Shown here in pieces: positions 50,864 to 60,907 of a stretch of 64,000 nt of DNA (position 1 is its first letter; each line of letters begins with the position of its first letter). The notes below the pieces were generated by a model. The model was not told the origin of the DNA, made no database searches, and saw only the letters and a list, made by a program, of their open reading frames with translations. The DNA is from Aquibacillus halophilus (lineage in GTDB: Bacteria > Bacillota > Bacilli > Bacillales > Amphibacillaceae): assembly GCF_009649745.1 (NCBI RefSeq), contig NZ_WJNG01000016.1, forward strand, positions 46,285-110,284. Direction: 5' to 3'. The position numbers and the translations under genes are program-made.

Positions 50864-52549
50864 CTACTTTTCCAAGTAAATATGATAGTCTAGCGTCAAG
50901 AACTTAATGCCAAAAAGCCACATATCATGCTTGGCCTCAATTTGACCTTTTGGTGTTTTTTGTTCTTTCCAAACAGTTATTGTTTCATTAATTGGCAGAC
51001 GAAGTCCTTTTTGTTTTATAACAAGATAGACACCCTGATCTTGTCTGATATCTTTTTTAGTTGGCCACGAGGTAAGTGTTAAACAATTGTTTTCACCATG
51101 CTCTAAGTATAGAATACTTGTCATTTGTGAATAGGGTAGTGGAAAAGCAATATTCATGTAACGTATAGCGTTAGTGACATGGGTCGAATACAATGCCACA
51201 TAAATTGCTTTTTTTGTTTGAATATAAGTTCGTACCCAAGCACGCACGTTTTTTCTTCCGTCTATCCTATCTTTAATCGGTAAAATTTCGCTTATAACTT
51301 GTTGTTCTTTAGTTTCGGCTTCTAGGGGGAAGTTCATTTGTTCTACCCGTTGACTGATCCACTTATATAGTTTTGCTATATATCGAAAAGATCGATTCCA
51401 ATGAGGTGTTAGAAGTAGTTCGTAATTACTAGTATTTTCATAAAAGTCGGTTATATCAGGATGTAGTTTACTTGGGTTAAATTCCTCGGTTTGGTAGTCA
51501 TCCATGTGATCTACTAATCCGGTGGGGTACTCACTTGGTTTATCATCTTCAATCTTGTTTATTTTTATAAAGTCCGACCCTATTTTCCCTTTTCCTTTAA
51601 CTTTGCTATATGGAATTTTAACCAATCCTTGATCCATCATACTTGTATGCCACGCTAATAATCCTAGAAGTGAAAAAAAGATGGCATTACCCCATCCATG
51701 GAACAAAATCATTTGTGAAATCGGTATTGTTGGTTGTCCTATCCATTGTCCAAAACCGTATAAAAGTGCAAGTATCATCGTCATCCAAACGACACCACTT
51801 GATAGAATATGTAACCCTTTCGTCCATTTAGTTGCTTTTGGTATAACAAAAGTAAAAACAAGCCAGCTATATAGAAGAATAGCAAATCCAAAAACTAATA
51901 CTGAAATCCACTCTAGTTTTGGAGAATAAGTCATTCCAAGGGCAATCAGTATTGGGGCGATAACTCCTAGAATCACCAATAGACCAGTGAAGAAGGATCT
52001 TTGGTACCTGTGAAAAAAACCAAATAATATCGGTACGACAAAACCAGCATAGTGAAAATGATTGACGGTTAATAGCATCATTTGCCCTTCGAATCCTAAA
52101 AGTGGAAGTGAGAATTGGTGAGTAATAAACCAAATGCCAGCTACACTAATATATATGAATCCAACTGCGATTGACATATGTGCTAATTGGAAGGGGGTTT
52201 CCCGCAATAGTAATAATCCCCAAATCGCGATAAGCCCCGTCACGATAGTCCACGGAATTGCAAGTAAACCAGCAACAATCCCTGGTGAAAGACTAAAAGA
52301 ACCAGCAGCTGTTATAGCGCCAATTGGTAAGAGTACGATAAAAAAACTCAAAAGGATACTGCTGCGGTGAACATTATCTTCCCAATATTCCATCACAATG
52401 AATATAGCTAAAGGAACAATGACAAAAGTGGCCAGTAAAATGATTCGTTCTGTATTTAGGTAGTTTGAATTGAACCAAGTGAATAGCCACAAGAATAATC
52501 CAATCGGAACATAGGAATGAATGACTTGTATTAAGCGGTTTTGCATCAT
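50864..52549 (-). CDS. YndJ-like multi-spanning membrane protein
   Basis: 561 residues. The N-terminal 320 residues have about nine to ten membrane segments, with HFHYAGFVVPILFGFFHRYQRSF and FHGWGNAIFFSLLGLLAWH as His-bearing motifs typical of YndJ; the C-terminal 230 residues are soluble, with a probable lipid- or polyketide-cyclase-like fold. Function unknown. GGGGGGAG precedes ATG 52549. Divergent from the SpoIID gene. Confidence 0.75.
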   Translation of the reverse strand: MMQNRLIQVIHSYVPIGLFLWLFTWFNSNYLNTERIILLATFVIVPLAIFIVMEYWEDNVHRSSILLSFFIVLLPIGAITAAGSFSLSPGIVAGLLAIPWTIVTGLIAIWGLLLLRETPFQLAHMSIAVGFIYISVAGIWFITHQFSLPLLGFEGQMMLLTVNHFHYAGFVVPILFGFFHRYQRSFFTGLLVILGVIAPILIALGMTYSPKLEWISVLVFGFAILLYSWLVFTFVIPKATKWTKGLHILSSGVVWMTMILALLYGFGQWIGQPTIPISQMILFHGWGNAIFFSLLGLLAWHTSMMDQGLVKIPYSKVKGKGKIGSDFIKINKIEDDKPSEYPTGLVDHMDDYQTEEFNPSKLHPDITDFYENTSNYELLLTPHWNRSFRYIAKLYKWISQRVEQMNFPLEAETKEQQVISEILPIKDRIDGRKNVRAWVRTYIQTKKAIYVALYSTHVTNAIRYMNIAFPLPYSQMTSILYLEHGENNCLTLTSWPTKKDIRQDQGVYLVIKQKGLRLPINETITVWKEQKTPKGQIEAKHDMWLFGIKFLTLDYHIYLEK

Positions 52550-52692
52550 AAATTCTCCCCCCTATCGATGACTGTTACAAAAGTGTAAAATGCTATTTAT
52601 CTATAATTAATTTTAACTTTCATTTACTATTTTTAACAGGAAAATACAAATATCAATGTATAAACGTAGCTTGCATAGGTATTATAACTAAC

Positions 52693-53949
52693 ATGAAATA
52701 CTACTTAATCACTTTGTTCGCAATATTAGTCATGTCAATGTATCCAAACCTATATGAAGCGGAAGAAATGGTCCGTGTTCGATTGGTTAATCATGTCGGA
52801 GATACTTCAAAAATTGAATTTGATCTTAAAGGGAGCTACTTCACACTAGATCCAACACTAAAACTTGAAGAAGGTGTTTCATATACCTTAACTGCATCTA
52901 AGGATTCTTTTCTATTAAAAGGAGGAGATGAAAGTTTCGAGATAAATCACTCTCTAATTCTTATCCCGGAATCCTATGACTATCAACATGTTGTCACTAT
53001 TGATGAACGTCCGTATTTAGGCGCGGTTGAAATGACCATCGAAGAAAAGGAGTTTATTCGTCCGATAAATCAATTACCACTTGAAGATTATTTGAAGGGT
53101 GTTGTTCCATTCGAAGTATTTCCCGAATGGGGTATTGAAACATTGAAGGCACAGGCAATGGCTGCAAGGACCTACGCTGCCTCACATCTCCATCAAGAAA
53201 TGGATGATACAATAAGCTTTCAGGTTTACGGAGGTTATACCTGGAGTGACGCAACAACTGAAGCTGTTAATCAAACAAAAGATGAAGTTATTATGTATAA
53301 AAATAAACTGATCGATGCTTTTTATTCTGCAAGTAACGGTGGATTAACCGAAAGTAATGCTAACGTCTGGGGCGGAAAGGCGATGCCTTATTTCCCGATA
53401 AAAGAAGATCCTTATGATCCAACCCATCCGTGGGAATTCAAATTAAATCAAACGCAAATAAATTTAGATGATATCAATTGGGACGATCCTGATTGGTGGG
53501 ATAGCTTAAAAGAAAAGGATCAAGCAATCACTTTATCGATGAAGAAGTCGCTACAAAAAAATGGTTACCCTGGTGAGATCAAAATTCTTTCCGTACCTAA
53601 ATTTGCGGTGGTAAATCAACAACTAGCCTCTGAACGAAGTATCAAAGGTTCAATCACAATAGATTTTTTACAAAAATTACTGGATGGAACTGTTTTGTTT
53701 CAACAAATTAAGCTTAATGAAGTTAATATCAACCAAATTCGTCCAATGATTGGTGGAAATACGTTCAAAAGTTATTTTATAGAAGAACTAGAAAACAATA
53801 ATCAAGTATATACGATGAAGGGACGAGGATATGGTCATGGAGTAGGAATGAGTCAATGGGGTGCTCATATAATGGGAGAAGAGGGGAAGTCTTACAAGGA
53901 GATTATAGAATTTTATTATCCAGGTACAAGTATATCTAAGCTAGAATAG
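52693..53949 (+). CDS. SpoIID/LytB domain protein
   Basis: 418 residues. Signal peptide in the first 22 residues, then a SpoIID domain: ETLKAQAMAARTYAASHL, FYSASNGGLTES and the C-terminal GRGYGHGVGMSQWGA. SpoIID relatives are peptidoglycan glycosyl hydrolases acting during engulfment; this one is distinct from the main spoIID in its length and may act in spore or vegetative wall turnover. Ribosome site weak. Ends near a terminator. Confidence 0.9.
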   Translation: MKYYLITLFAILVMSMYPNLYEAEEMVRVRLVNHVGDTSKIEFDLKGSYFTLDPTLKLEEGVSYTLTASKDSFLLKGGDESFEINHSLILIPESYDYQHVVTIDERPYLGAVEMTIEEKEFIRPINQLPLEDYLKGVVPFEVFPEWGIETLKAQAMAARTYAASHLHQEMDDTISFQVYGGYTWSDATTEAVNQTKDEVIMYKNKLIDAFYSASNGGLTESNANVWGGKAMPYFPIKEDPYDPTHPWEFKLNQTQINLDDINWDDPDWWDSLKEKDQAITLSMKKSLQKNGYPGEIKILSVPKFAVVNQQLASERSIKGSITIDFLQKLLDGTVLFQQIKLNEVNINQIRPMIGGNTFKSYFIEELENNNQVYTMKGRGYGHGVGMSQWGAHIMGEEGKSYKEIIEFYYPGTSISKLE

Positions 53950-53992
53950 ACGGTTTCAAGTAGATACAAGATTAATGGAATCTGTATTAAAA

Positions 53993-54034
53993 AAACAAGA
54001 GTTCGGTAAAACCGATACCATTGAGCTCTTGTTT
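53993..54034. terminator. Bidirectional terminator
   Basis: AAACAAGAG/CTCTTGTTT with inner CGGT/ACCG. Confidence 0.8.
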
Positions 54035-54053
54035 ACTTTTTCTGAAATTTAGT

Positions 54054-55154
54054 CTAATTTTCTGATAATATATTATTTTTACCACTTGATTTTACCTCAT
54101 ATAGTAGTTGATCTGCATTCTTTAATACTTCATCAATGCTATTTTCACCATCGAATAAAGCAATACCTCCACTTACTGTGATCTTAAAACCTTGGTCAAA
54201 ATGTAAATTATTTGTTTTTTGTAAAAGTTTGTTTGCAACTTGTTTTCCTTCATCCAAATTAGTATTACTTAATAAGACCATGAATTCATCTCCGCCATAT
54301 CTGCCAACAACACCATTTTCTCCAACTACTTCTACGATATTATTTACTAGCTTTCTAAGAACGGAATCTCCCACTGCATGTCCATAGTTATCATTAACAT
54401 ACTTAAAGTTATCAACATCTAAAATAATAACGACTAATTGGGTTCTTTCTTTTTCTAATTTTTCCAAGGAGTTAATCATAAATCGTCTATTGTATTGACC
54501 TGTCAAATCATCAGTTACAGCTATCTTCTCTAATTCAATATTTTTTTGGTTTAATAAAATAGTGTATTTTTCGAGTGTCTCTTTTTCGTGTCGATAGGCA
54601 TCGGAAAATAATTTTAGTAAGAGTGAAGCCAAGATAAGAGTAAACGGAATTTGCAGAAGCATATCTTTAAAATAGACTTCTGGATCATGAACAGCAAATA
54701 CACTAGAATATTTTTTTTCTACATAGATAAGGGTGAAAAACAGGAAAATAATTGAAAAATTACAGAAAAGTCTAAATTTCCCTTGAAATAAAAAATTGAT
54801 GGTTATGCAAATAAGAAATAAATAGGCAATCGAAAGGCTATTAGACCCTCCTGAAGTTATCCAAGCAATTGGTACAAATAAATAGATAATAATGATAAAG
54901 GTTACTTTGGTGATTTTGTTTATGTATTTTTCATGAAAACTGTACTTAATTACGATACCTGCTAATATTGCCGCTACAATCCACTTGTAATTCACATAAA
55001 AGTCAAATCCAACTAATGTATTACCAATGATGTTCACTATTGAGATAAAAATGATGGTTAATAATACAAAGATAAACACCTTTCTTCGTAGTTCAAATCT
55101 TTGGATGCTTGCTATTAATTTTTTAAATTTATCAGCTAGTGATTTAGTCTTCAT
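54054..55154 (-). CDS. Membrane GGDEF diguanylate cyclase
   Basis: About 366 residues. Six or so membrane helices (residues 30-185), then a coiled linker and GGDEF domain (205-360) with DDLTGQYNRRF and YGGDEFMVLL intact; the RxxD position reads VGENGV, so no I-site. A 5TM/7TM-type input senses membrane or ligand state. ATG 55154 with GTGGAG upstream; the longer start at 55169 lies before it. Confidence 0.9.
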   Translation of the reverse strand: MKTKSLADKFKKLIASIQRFELRRKVFIFVLLTIIFISIVNIIGNTLVGFDFYVNYKWIVAAILAGIVIKYSFHEKYINKITKVTFIIIIYLFVPIAWITSGGSNSLSIAYLFLICITINFLFQGKFRLFCNFSIIFLFFTLIYVEKKYSSVFAVHDPEVYFKDMLLQIPFTLILASLLLKLFSDAYRHEKETLEKYTILLNQKNIELEKIAVTDDLTGQYNRRFMINSLEKLEKERTQLVVIILDVDNFKYVNDNYGHAVGDSVLRKLVNNIVEVVGENGVVGRYGGDEFMVLLSNTNLDEGKQVANKLLQKTNNLHFDQGFKITVSGGIALFDGENSIDEVLKNADQLLYEVKSSGKNNILSEN

Positions 55155-55458
55155 ACTAATCTCCACCAATTCTATTACTTTTTCTTATTTCTTAAAAATA
55201 GAAATTTTAGTTGGATATGGTTGTGTCAAGTGTTTAGGGGAGCGGTTAGAGTTAAAAAGAATTTACAGTTATATTATACTATAAATAGATAAACTATTCT
55301 ATGTATTTAGGTAATAATACCTAATTGTATGGATTTGGAAAAATTAATAGTTGTAATTTCTTAAACTAGAGCAACGATAGACTAACATGAACAAATGTTA
55401 GGTTTCATTTTATCTGGTTACAATTCCGAAGGCTTAAAAACTTAAGGAATACCATTAT

Positions 55459-55492
55459 GGTTTAAAAGGTTTTCTGAAAAACCTTTTAAACC
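55459..55492 (+). repeat. Perfect 14-15 bp hairpin in the EAL leader
   Basis: GGTTTAAAAGGTTTT and AAAACCTTTTAAACC around CTGA, 70 bp before the YkuI-like gene. The 407-bp spacer 55155-55561 otherwise shows only promoter-like AT-rich sequence. Confidence 0.6.
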
Positions 55493-55561
55493 AACAGACC
55501 TCAGTAAGCAACTTTTTGTGTTTATATGATACAATTAAATTCTCATGGAGGAGGTAGACTG

Positions 55562-56770
55562 ATGGATCCGTTAGATATTGTTGGGAATTTACATAAAGTA
55601 AAGCCTGTTTTTCAACCAATTGTAAGTGCTATTAAACATAATGTGATTGGCTATGAATTATTAGGTCGTTTTCAAAATGGCAGTGATTTGCTCAGTCTAG
55701 GCCCTTTTTTTCATGATAACGATGTGCCTGATGAATTTAAGGTAGAAGTAGATCAACACTTACTTAAAATAGCAATTACAGAGATGCTTGAGTCAAATAA
55801 AGAAGGTTATTTATTTATCAATCGTAATGCCAAACAATTAATGGTTAACGATGGGGAAGACTTATTACAAACACTAATTATGTTTGAAGAAAAAGGATTT
55901 GCCATGAACAGAGTTGTGTTGGAAATTACAGAACATGATTTTGACGAAGATTTTGAGGTCCTCAATCACCTGCTTCTCTATTACAAAACTTACGGGATTC
56001 AGGTTGCTATTGACCATGTGGGGGCAAAAAGTTCTAACATTGATCGTATTCGCCAGATTGAACCCCATATTTTAAAAATTGACACAAGCATCATTCGTAA
56101 TCAAAAATCAGATGGTTTTCAGGATATCATGTACTCCCTGACCATGTTAGCTCGTCGAATTGGTGCTGCGTTACTATTTGAGAATATTGAAGATGACTAT
56201 CAGCTTTATTTTGCTTGGAAGCATGGTGGCCGTTACTATCAAGGATTTTACTTATCAAGACCAGGGGTTGAACTTGATGAATCGCTATTATTAAATGTAG
56301 ATGAAAAGGTTACTAAATATATAACTCGCGAGAAATCTTTGATTGAAGAGCGCCTAACCTATATTTTATCCTGGGAGCATAGGTTGAAGGGACTACTATC
56401 TCAATGGCAAGGGCCTAAAAGGGTGGATTCGTTTATCGACGCTGTTACTAATCAGTTTGATGAAGAGAGCTTCCGTATGTATGTTTGCGACAGTGATGGT
56501 CAGCAAATCTCGTCAAATTTTAGGAAACAAGCAAATACGTGGGAGATTGAACCAGACAAAAAGGGTTCTAACTGGGCGTTTCGTCCCTATTTCTTAGAAA
56601 ACATGGTACAGATGAGGACATGGAGTAGAGGGATCTTGTCTGAGATTTATTCGGATATAGAGACAAGAGAAATGATCCGCACGTTCAGCTATCCTTTATC
56701 TGATAACCATTTTATGTTTATTGATATAAGGTATTCGTTTATATACGAACATGAATCTTTGTTAATTTAG
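55562..56770 (+). CDS. ykuI: YkuI-like degenerate EAL protein
   Basis: 402 residues: EAL domain (1-250), then a PAS-like C-terminal domain as in B. subtilis YkuI. Motif changes are visible: GYELLGR for the EAL, AIDHVGAKSS for DDFGTGYSS, FENIEDD for AEGVE, RYYQGFYL for QGY. The second metal Asp is His, so hydrolysis is unlikely; the family binds c-di-GMP as an effector. ATG 55562 has GGAGGAGG. Neighbour of a GGDEF gene. Confidence 0.85.
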   Translation: MDPLDIVGNLHKVKPVFQPIVSAIKHNVIGYELLGRFQNGSDLLSLGPFFHDNDVPDEFKVEVDQHLLKIAITEMLESNKEGYLFINRNAKQLMVNDGEDLLQTLIMFEEKGFAMNRVVLEITEHDFDEDFEVLNHLLLYYKTYGIQVAIDHVGAKSSNIDRIRQIEPHILKIDTSIIRNQKSDGFQDIMYSLTMLARRIGAALLFENIEDDYQLYFAWKHGGRYYQGFYLSRPGVELDESLLLNVDEKVTKYITREKSLIEERLTYILSWEHRLKGLLSQWQGPKRVDSFIDAVTNQFDEESFRMYVCDSDGQQISSNFRKQANTWEIEPDKKGSNWAFRPYFLENMVQMRTWSRGILSEIYSDIETREMIRTFSYPLSDNHFMFIDIRYSFIYEHESLLI

Positions 56771-56781
56771 TCTTAACGTTT

Positions 56782-56810
56782 GTACACAACTTTTCAGTTG
56801 TGTACTTTTT
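56782..56810 (+). terminator. Terminator of the YkuI-like gene
   Basis: GTACACAAC/GTTGTGTAC with TTTTT. Confidence 0.88.
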
Positions 56811-56853
56811 AAATTACCCAAAAGTAAGTTTACTTTTAGTTAATCAAATGTGG

Positions 56854-56882
56854 TTGACAAGTAAACAGAATAGGAGTAAATT
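56854..56882 (+). promoter_or_regulatory. Sigma-A promoter of the ktrB-like gene
   Basis: TTGACA, 17 bp, TAAATT, leaving a leader of about 180 bp. A c-di-AMP (ydaO) riboswitch was sought in it and not recognised. Confidence 0.6.
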
Positions 56883-57066
56883 CTAGTTTATTAATATGAA
56901 ATATTTAATAGATTGTCATTTAATCGTTTCATTTGTTTTTGATGTTTAAACCACTATAAGGTGACTCTTTAAGCTAACCGGTAGCAAAACTAGTTAATAG
57001 AAAGAAAAAAACTATTACAATCGCAACCGATGTGGTATGACTTTTAAAGAAAAAGGGATGTAATTA

Positions 57067-58419
57067 ATGAGTAAAAATAATCTTTTTAATAAACGGAGCT
57101 GGAAACCTGCCCAAATAATTGTCTCTTTTTATGTCATTGCTGCAATTGTTTCTGTGAGTTTGCTAAGCTTGCCAATAGCGCTAAAACCAGGTGTGCATTG
57201 GTCCTTCGTCGACATAGTGTTTACTGCAGTGAGTGCTCTTAGTGTGACAGGTTTAACCGTTGTTTCTACAGTTGATACATTTAGTACAACCGGGGTGTTT
57301 TTTCTATTATTCATTCTTCAATTTGGTGGCATAGGAATCATGACACTTGGTACATTCGTTTGGCTATTAATGGGGAGAAAAATAGGCCTTAAGGAAAGAC
57401 AGTTAATTATGACTGACCAGAATCGATCCTATTTATCGGGGTTAGTTTTATTAATGAAACAAATATTGTTAATTATTGTTTTAATAGAGTTAGTGGGTAC
57501 ACTTGTGCTTGGTACATATTTTCTAAACTATTATTCAACCTGGCAAGAAGCTTATTACCAAGGTTTATTTGCTGCTGTCAGTGCAACAACAAATGCCGGA
57601 TTTGATATAACTGGTAGTTCACTTATTCCATTCGCGAATGATTATTTTGTTCAGTTCGTTACGATAATTTTGTTAACATTAGGGGCAATAGGATTTCCAG
57701 TACTAATTGAATTGAAGGACTTTTTAACAAATCGAACAAAAAACTCTAATCATTTTTCTTTATACACAAAATTAACTACTGTAACATTCTTCTCTTTAAT
57801 GATTTTTGGTACAGTTGTTATTCTACTATTTGAAGCAAATCATTTTTTCGCAGGAAAGAGTTGGCATGAGTCGTTTTTTTATGCTTTTTTTCAGTCATCT
57901 ACTACGAGGAATGGTGGGCTAGCTACTATGGATGTGAGTTTATTTTCTGAACCCACATTACTAGCTCTTTGCTTTCTGATGTTTATAGGGGCTTCGCCAA
58001 GTTCAGTTGGAGGTGGGATAAGGACTACTACTTTTGCAGTAATCCTATTATTGTTATTCTCATTCGCAAAAGGCCAAAAGAATGTTAAGGTATTCAAACG
58101 CGAAATACATGAGGATGACATTAGGAAATCAGTAGTTGTTAGTTTCCTAGCTTTTATGATTTGTTTTATAGCGATTACGATTCTGTTAGAGACTGAGCAG
58201 TTTAGTTTAATGCCAATCATGTTTGAAGTAAGCTCTGCTTTTGGTACGACCGGCCTGTCAATGGGAATTACTCCAGAGCTAAGTGAAATTGGTAAAATAG
58301 TCATAATTGCGTTGATGTTTATTGGTAGGATAGGAATTTTATCATTTATATTCCTATTTCAGCATGGGAACCAAGAGGTTAAGTATCACTACCCAACGGA
58401 ACGAATTATTGTTGGATAA
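57067..58419 (+). CDS. KtrB/TrkH-type potassium transporter
   Basis: 450 residues with the four pore repeats: SALSVTGLTVVST, SATTNAGFDITG, SSTTRNGGLATMD and SAFGTTGLSMG. These are the selectivity filters of Ktr/Trk potassium transporters. KtrB/KtrD need a cytosolic KtrA/KtrC ring; none is adjacent. AAAAGGGATG precedes the ATG at 8 bp. Followed by terminator and PAP2 gene. Confidence 0.93.
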   Translation: MSKNNLFNKRSWKPAQIIVSFYVIAAIVSVSLLSLPIALKPGVHWSFVDIVFTAVSALSVTGLTVVSTVDTFSTTGVFFLLFILQFGGIGIMTLGTFVWLLMGRKIGLKERQLIMTDQNRSYLSGLVLLMKQILLIIVLIELVGTLVLGTYFLNYYSTWQEAYYQGLFAAVSATTNAGFDITGSSLIPFANDYFVQFVTIILLTLGAIGFPVLIELKDFLTNRTKNSNHFSLYTKLTTVTFFSLMIFGTVVILLFEANHFFAGKSWHESFFYAFFQSSTTRNGGLATMDVSLFSEPTLLALCFLMFIGASPSSVGGGIRTTTFAVILLLLFSFAKGQKNVKVFKREIHEDDIRKSVVVSFLAFMICFIAITILLETEQFSLMPIMFEVSSAFGTTGLSMGITPELSEIGKIVIIALMFIGRIGILSFIFLFQHGNQEVKYHYPTERIIVG

Positions 58420-58436
58420 TTATTTTAAGAAGAGGG

Positions 58437-58486
58437 AACGACTGTGTCCGGTAAATAAAATTTACCTGAAATAGTCGTTTTTTTTG
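58437..58486 (+). terminator. Terminator of the potassium transporter gene
   Basis: AACGACT/AGTCGTT with inner GGTAAA/TTTACC and a T8 run. Confidence 0.88.
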
Positions 58487-58571
58487 ATGTTTAATCTTTA
58501 CATTGTATTAATATGCTCATTACAATTACCCGTTAAAATTAAATTAAAATCATATGGAGGAGAGGAAACTG

Positions 58572-59099
58572 ATGATAACAAAATGGGTTAATTATCTATA
58601 TCAGTTCGAATGTGACATATTTCGGTCATTTAACAGTCACTTTGAAAGTAAAACATTAAATTTGTTCTTTCGACGAATAACGCATTTAGGAGGAGCAAGA
58701 GTGACAGTTGGTTTAACTTTATTCTTTGTACTTATCTTTCCTATGCCGATGTGGATGTGGGGAATAGAGAGTGCTATATCTCTAGTATCAAGTCACCTCG
58801 CAGTAAATTATATTAAAAAGATTCGACCTAGAACTCGTCCTTACCTTTCCCTCAATCAAGTAAGAGTGATTGAAAATCCACTTAAAGATCATTCCTTTCC
58901 TTCTGGGCACACTACAGCTATTTTCTCGTTGATTACTCCCTTTGTTATTCATATGCCTATACTCGGTTTTATCTTCTATCCACTTGCGTTTTCCGTTGGG
59001 CTGTCTCGCGTTTACCTAGGATTACACTATCCATCCGATGTACTTGTAGGTTTACTTTTAGGAACTATTTTCGGTATGCTGACTGTCGTTCTGTTCTAG
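58572..59099 (+). CDS. PAP2 family membrane phosphatase
   Basis: About 175 residues, five to six helices. All three motifs present: KKIRPRTRPY, SFPSGHTT and SRVYLGLHYPSD. Such enzymes dephosphorylate undecaprenyl pyrophosphate or phosphatidate analogues outside the membrane. ATG 58572 with GGAGGAGAGG upstream. Probably co-transcribed with the following glycosyltransferase (53 bp). Confidence 0.92.
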   Translation: MITKWVNYLYQFECDIFRSFNSHFESKTLNLFFRRITHLGGARVTVGLTLFFVLIFPMPMWMWGIESAISLVSSHLAVNYIKKIRPRTRPYLSLNQVRVIENPLKDHSFPSGHTTAIFSLITPFVIHMPILGFIFYPLAFSVGLSRVYLGLHYPSDVLVGLLLGTIFGMLTVVLF

Positions 59100-59152
59100 T
59101 AGAAAAGAATTAGATATAAGTGTTAGATTTGTGTAATGGAGGGGGAAAATAA

Positions 59153-60307
59153 ATGAAGATTGCTATTTTCGTTGATACTTATACTCCGCAGGTCAATGGG
59201 GTTGCCGGAACATTTCAGAGGCTTACTGACTATTTAGAAGACAATAATATTGAGTATCGATTATTTGTACCCGAGATAGACGAAGACCTTTTTTCAAATC
59301 AAGTCTTTCGGTTTGCTAGTTTACCTTTCTACCTTTATCCAGAATGTCGATTAGCACTACCAAATGTATTTCATATAAAAAAAGAACTCGAGCAGTTTCA
59401 ACCTGATTTAATTCACATTGCAACTCCGTTTAATATGGGATTAACTGGATTATTTTTGGCGAAAAAACTAGACATCCCTGTTGTTGGTTCTTACCATACT
59501 AACTTTGATCGTTATCTCCAATACTATGATTTGCAATTTTTATCTAAATGGCTATGGAGATACTTGAATTGGTTCCATCGCTCCTTTCACAAAACCTTCG
59601 TTCCCTCGAATGAAACGAAATCCATATTAGTAAATCAAGGTTTTTCAAACGTCCATATTTGGAGTCGTGGCGTTGATACCAAAAAGTTTCATCCTCATTT
59701 CTCATCCAATCGAATCAGAGAAAAATATCACATAACTGCTCCATTTATATTAAGCTTTGTTGGTCGTCTAGCTCCTGAAAAGGATATAGAAATACTTATG
59801 AGAACCGCTAAACGACTTCCGTTTGAGGTTAAAGATAAAGTTCATTGGTTACTTGTTGGAGATGGCCCACTATATCAAAATTTGCAAAAAGATAAAATCG
59901 ATAATATGACATTCACAGGGTATCTAAAAGGAGAACAACTTGCCGAACTTTACGCTTCCTCTAACCTATTTGTCTTTCCATCTAGTACAGAAACATTTGG
60001 TAATGTTGTGTTGGAAGCTCATGCATGTGGTACAGCAGCCGTGGTGGCTAAAGCGGGTGGCGTACAGGAAATCATCCAACATAATCGTTCTGGTTTATTA
60101 TGTGAACCAGGAAATGTAGATGATTTCGCAAACAATATTAGTAGCTTAATAAATGATGAAAGTCGTTTGAAGTTAATGGGTATAGAGGCAAGGAAAATTG
60201 CGTTGAGTAGGTCATGGGATTCCGTTTTTTTTAGTCTGTTCCTTCATTATCAGGAAGTTATCGACGAAGTCTGCAGCAATCCATATGGTAAAGTTGCCAA
60301 TAATTAA
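59153..60307 (+). CDS. GT4 glycosyltransferase (MgtA/UgtP-like lipid mannosyl type)
   Basis: 384 residues. N-terminal FVDTYTPQVNGVAGTFQRL with the glycine loop, HIATPFNMGLTG, SYHTNFDRY; C-terminal FVGRLAPEKDIEIL, LVGDGPL and the E-x7-E motif in SSTETFGNVVLEAHACG. This resembles glycolipid or teichoic-acid-related GT4 enzymes. Acceptor unknown. GGAGGGGG precedes the ATG. Placed with a PAP2 enzyme, suggesting envelope lipid work. Confidence 0.9.
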   Translation: MKIAIFVDTYTPQVNGVAGTFQRLTDYLEDNNIEYRLFVPEIDEDLFSNQVFRFASLPFYLYPECRLALPNVFHIKKELEQFQPDLIHIATPFNMGLTGLFLAKKLDIPVVGSYHTNFDRYLQYYDLQFLSKWLWRYLNWFHRSFHKTFVPSNETKSILVNQGFSNVHIWSRGVDTKKFHPHFSSNRIREKYHITAPFILSFVGRLAPEKDIEILMRTAKRLPFEVKDKVHWLLVGDGPLYQNLQKDKIDNMTFTGYLKGEQLAELYASSNLFVFPSSTETFGNVVLEAHACGTAAVVAKAGGVQEIIQHNRSGLLCEPGNVDDFANNISSLINDESRLKLMGIEARKIALSRSWDSVFFSLFLHYQEVIDEVCSNPYGKVANN

Positions 60308-60428
60308 AAACGACTATTTTCTGTCATAATTTATTCTAATCTAAACAGTCCGTGGATGATATACTAAAGATGATAAAGCTATTTTAAATGAGTGAAATTG
60401 CAGTTATCATTGGAGAGTGATTTATCTA

Positions 60429-60848
60429 ATGCGAAACTATTTAAAAATAATGAAACCTTTTGATGTTGTGATTATTATTTTGCTTGTACTCATATCTTTT
60501 GTTCCACTATCCATCTTTTCAGTAATACAGGCTAAGCATGATGGAGATGACGTCGTGGCTGTCATTTCCCAAAATGGAACAGTTATTAAAGAAATTAATT
60601 TATCCGAACATACAGGAAACAATCAATTTTTAATAAAAGGAAAAGGTAATCAATATAACATTATGGAAGTTGATGGGGATCGAATCAGAATTAAAGAAGA
60701 CAACAGCCCTGATCAGGTTGGCGTTAAGATGGGGTGGAAAAGTAAGCCGGGTGAAACCATTGTTTGTCTTCCGCATAAGCTTTTCGTGGAATTAAAATCA
60801 GAGAATATAGATCAATTTAATGATGATGTAATAATTATTTCGCATTAA
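60429..60848 (+). CDS. NusG domain II-containing protein
   Basis: About 139 residues. One N-terminal membrane helix (FDVVIIILLVLISFVPLSIFSV), then a small beta domain (AVISQNGTVIKEINLSEHTGN, then CLPHKLFVELK) as in NusG-II/DUF1312 proteins. Probable membrane-anchored extracytoplasmic protein; function unknown. ATG 60429 (GGAGAG 11 bp upstream) is chosen; GTG 60417 is less likely. Confidence 0.82.
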   Translation: MRNYLKIMKPFDVVIIILLVLISFVPLSIFSVIQAKHDGDDVVAVISQNGTVIKEINLSEHTGNNQFLIKGKGNQYNIMEVDGDRIRIKEDNSPDQVGVKMGWKSKPGETIVCLPHKLFVELKSENIDQFNDDVIIISH

Positions 60849-60859
60849 CTTCCTTAGAT

Positions 60860-60902
60860 AAAAAGCAAACCAAGATGAGTTGTTCAAATTGGTTTGCTTT
60901 TT
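60860..60902. terminator. Bidirectional terminator
   Basis: AAAAAGCAAACC/GGTTTGCTTTTT. Confidence 0.9.
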
Positions 60903-60907
60903 AATAT

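Noticed and set aside
56883..57066. c-di-AMP (ydaO) riboswitch before the potassium transporter
   Set aside because: The leader is long enough and contains AACCGG, but the characteristic core sequence was not found.
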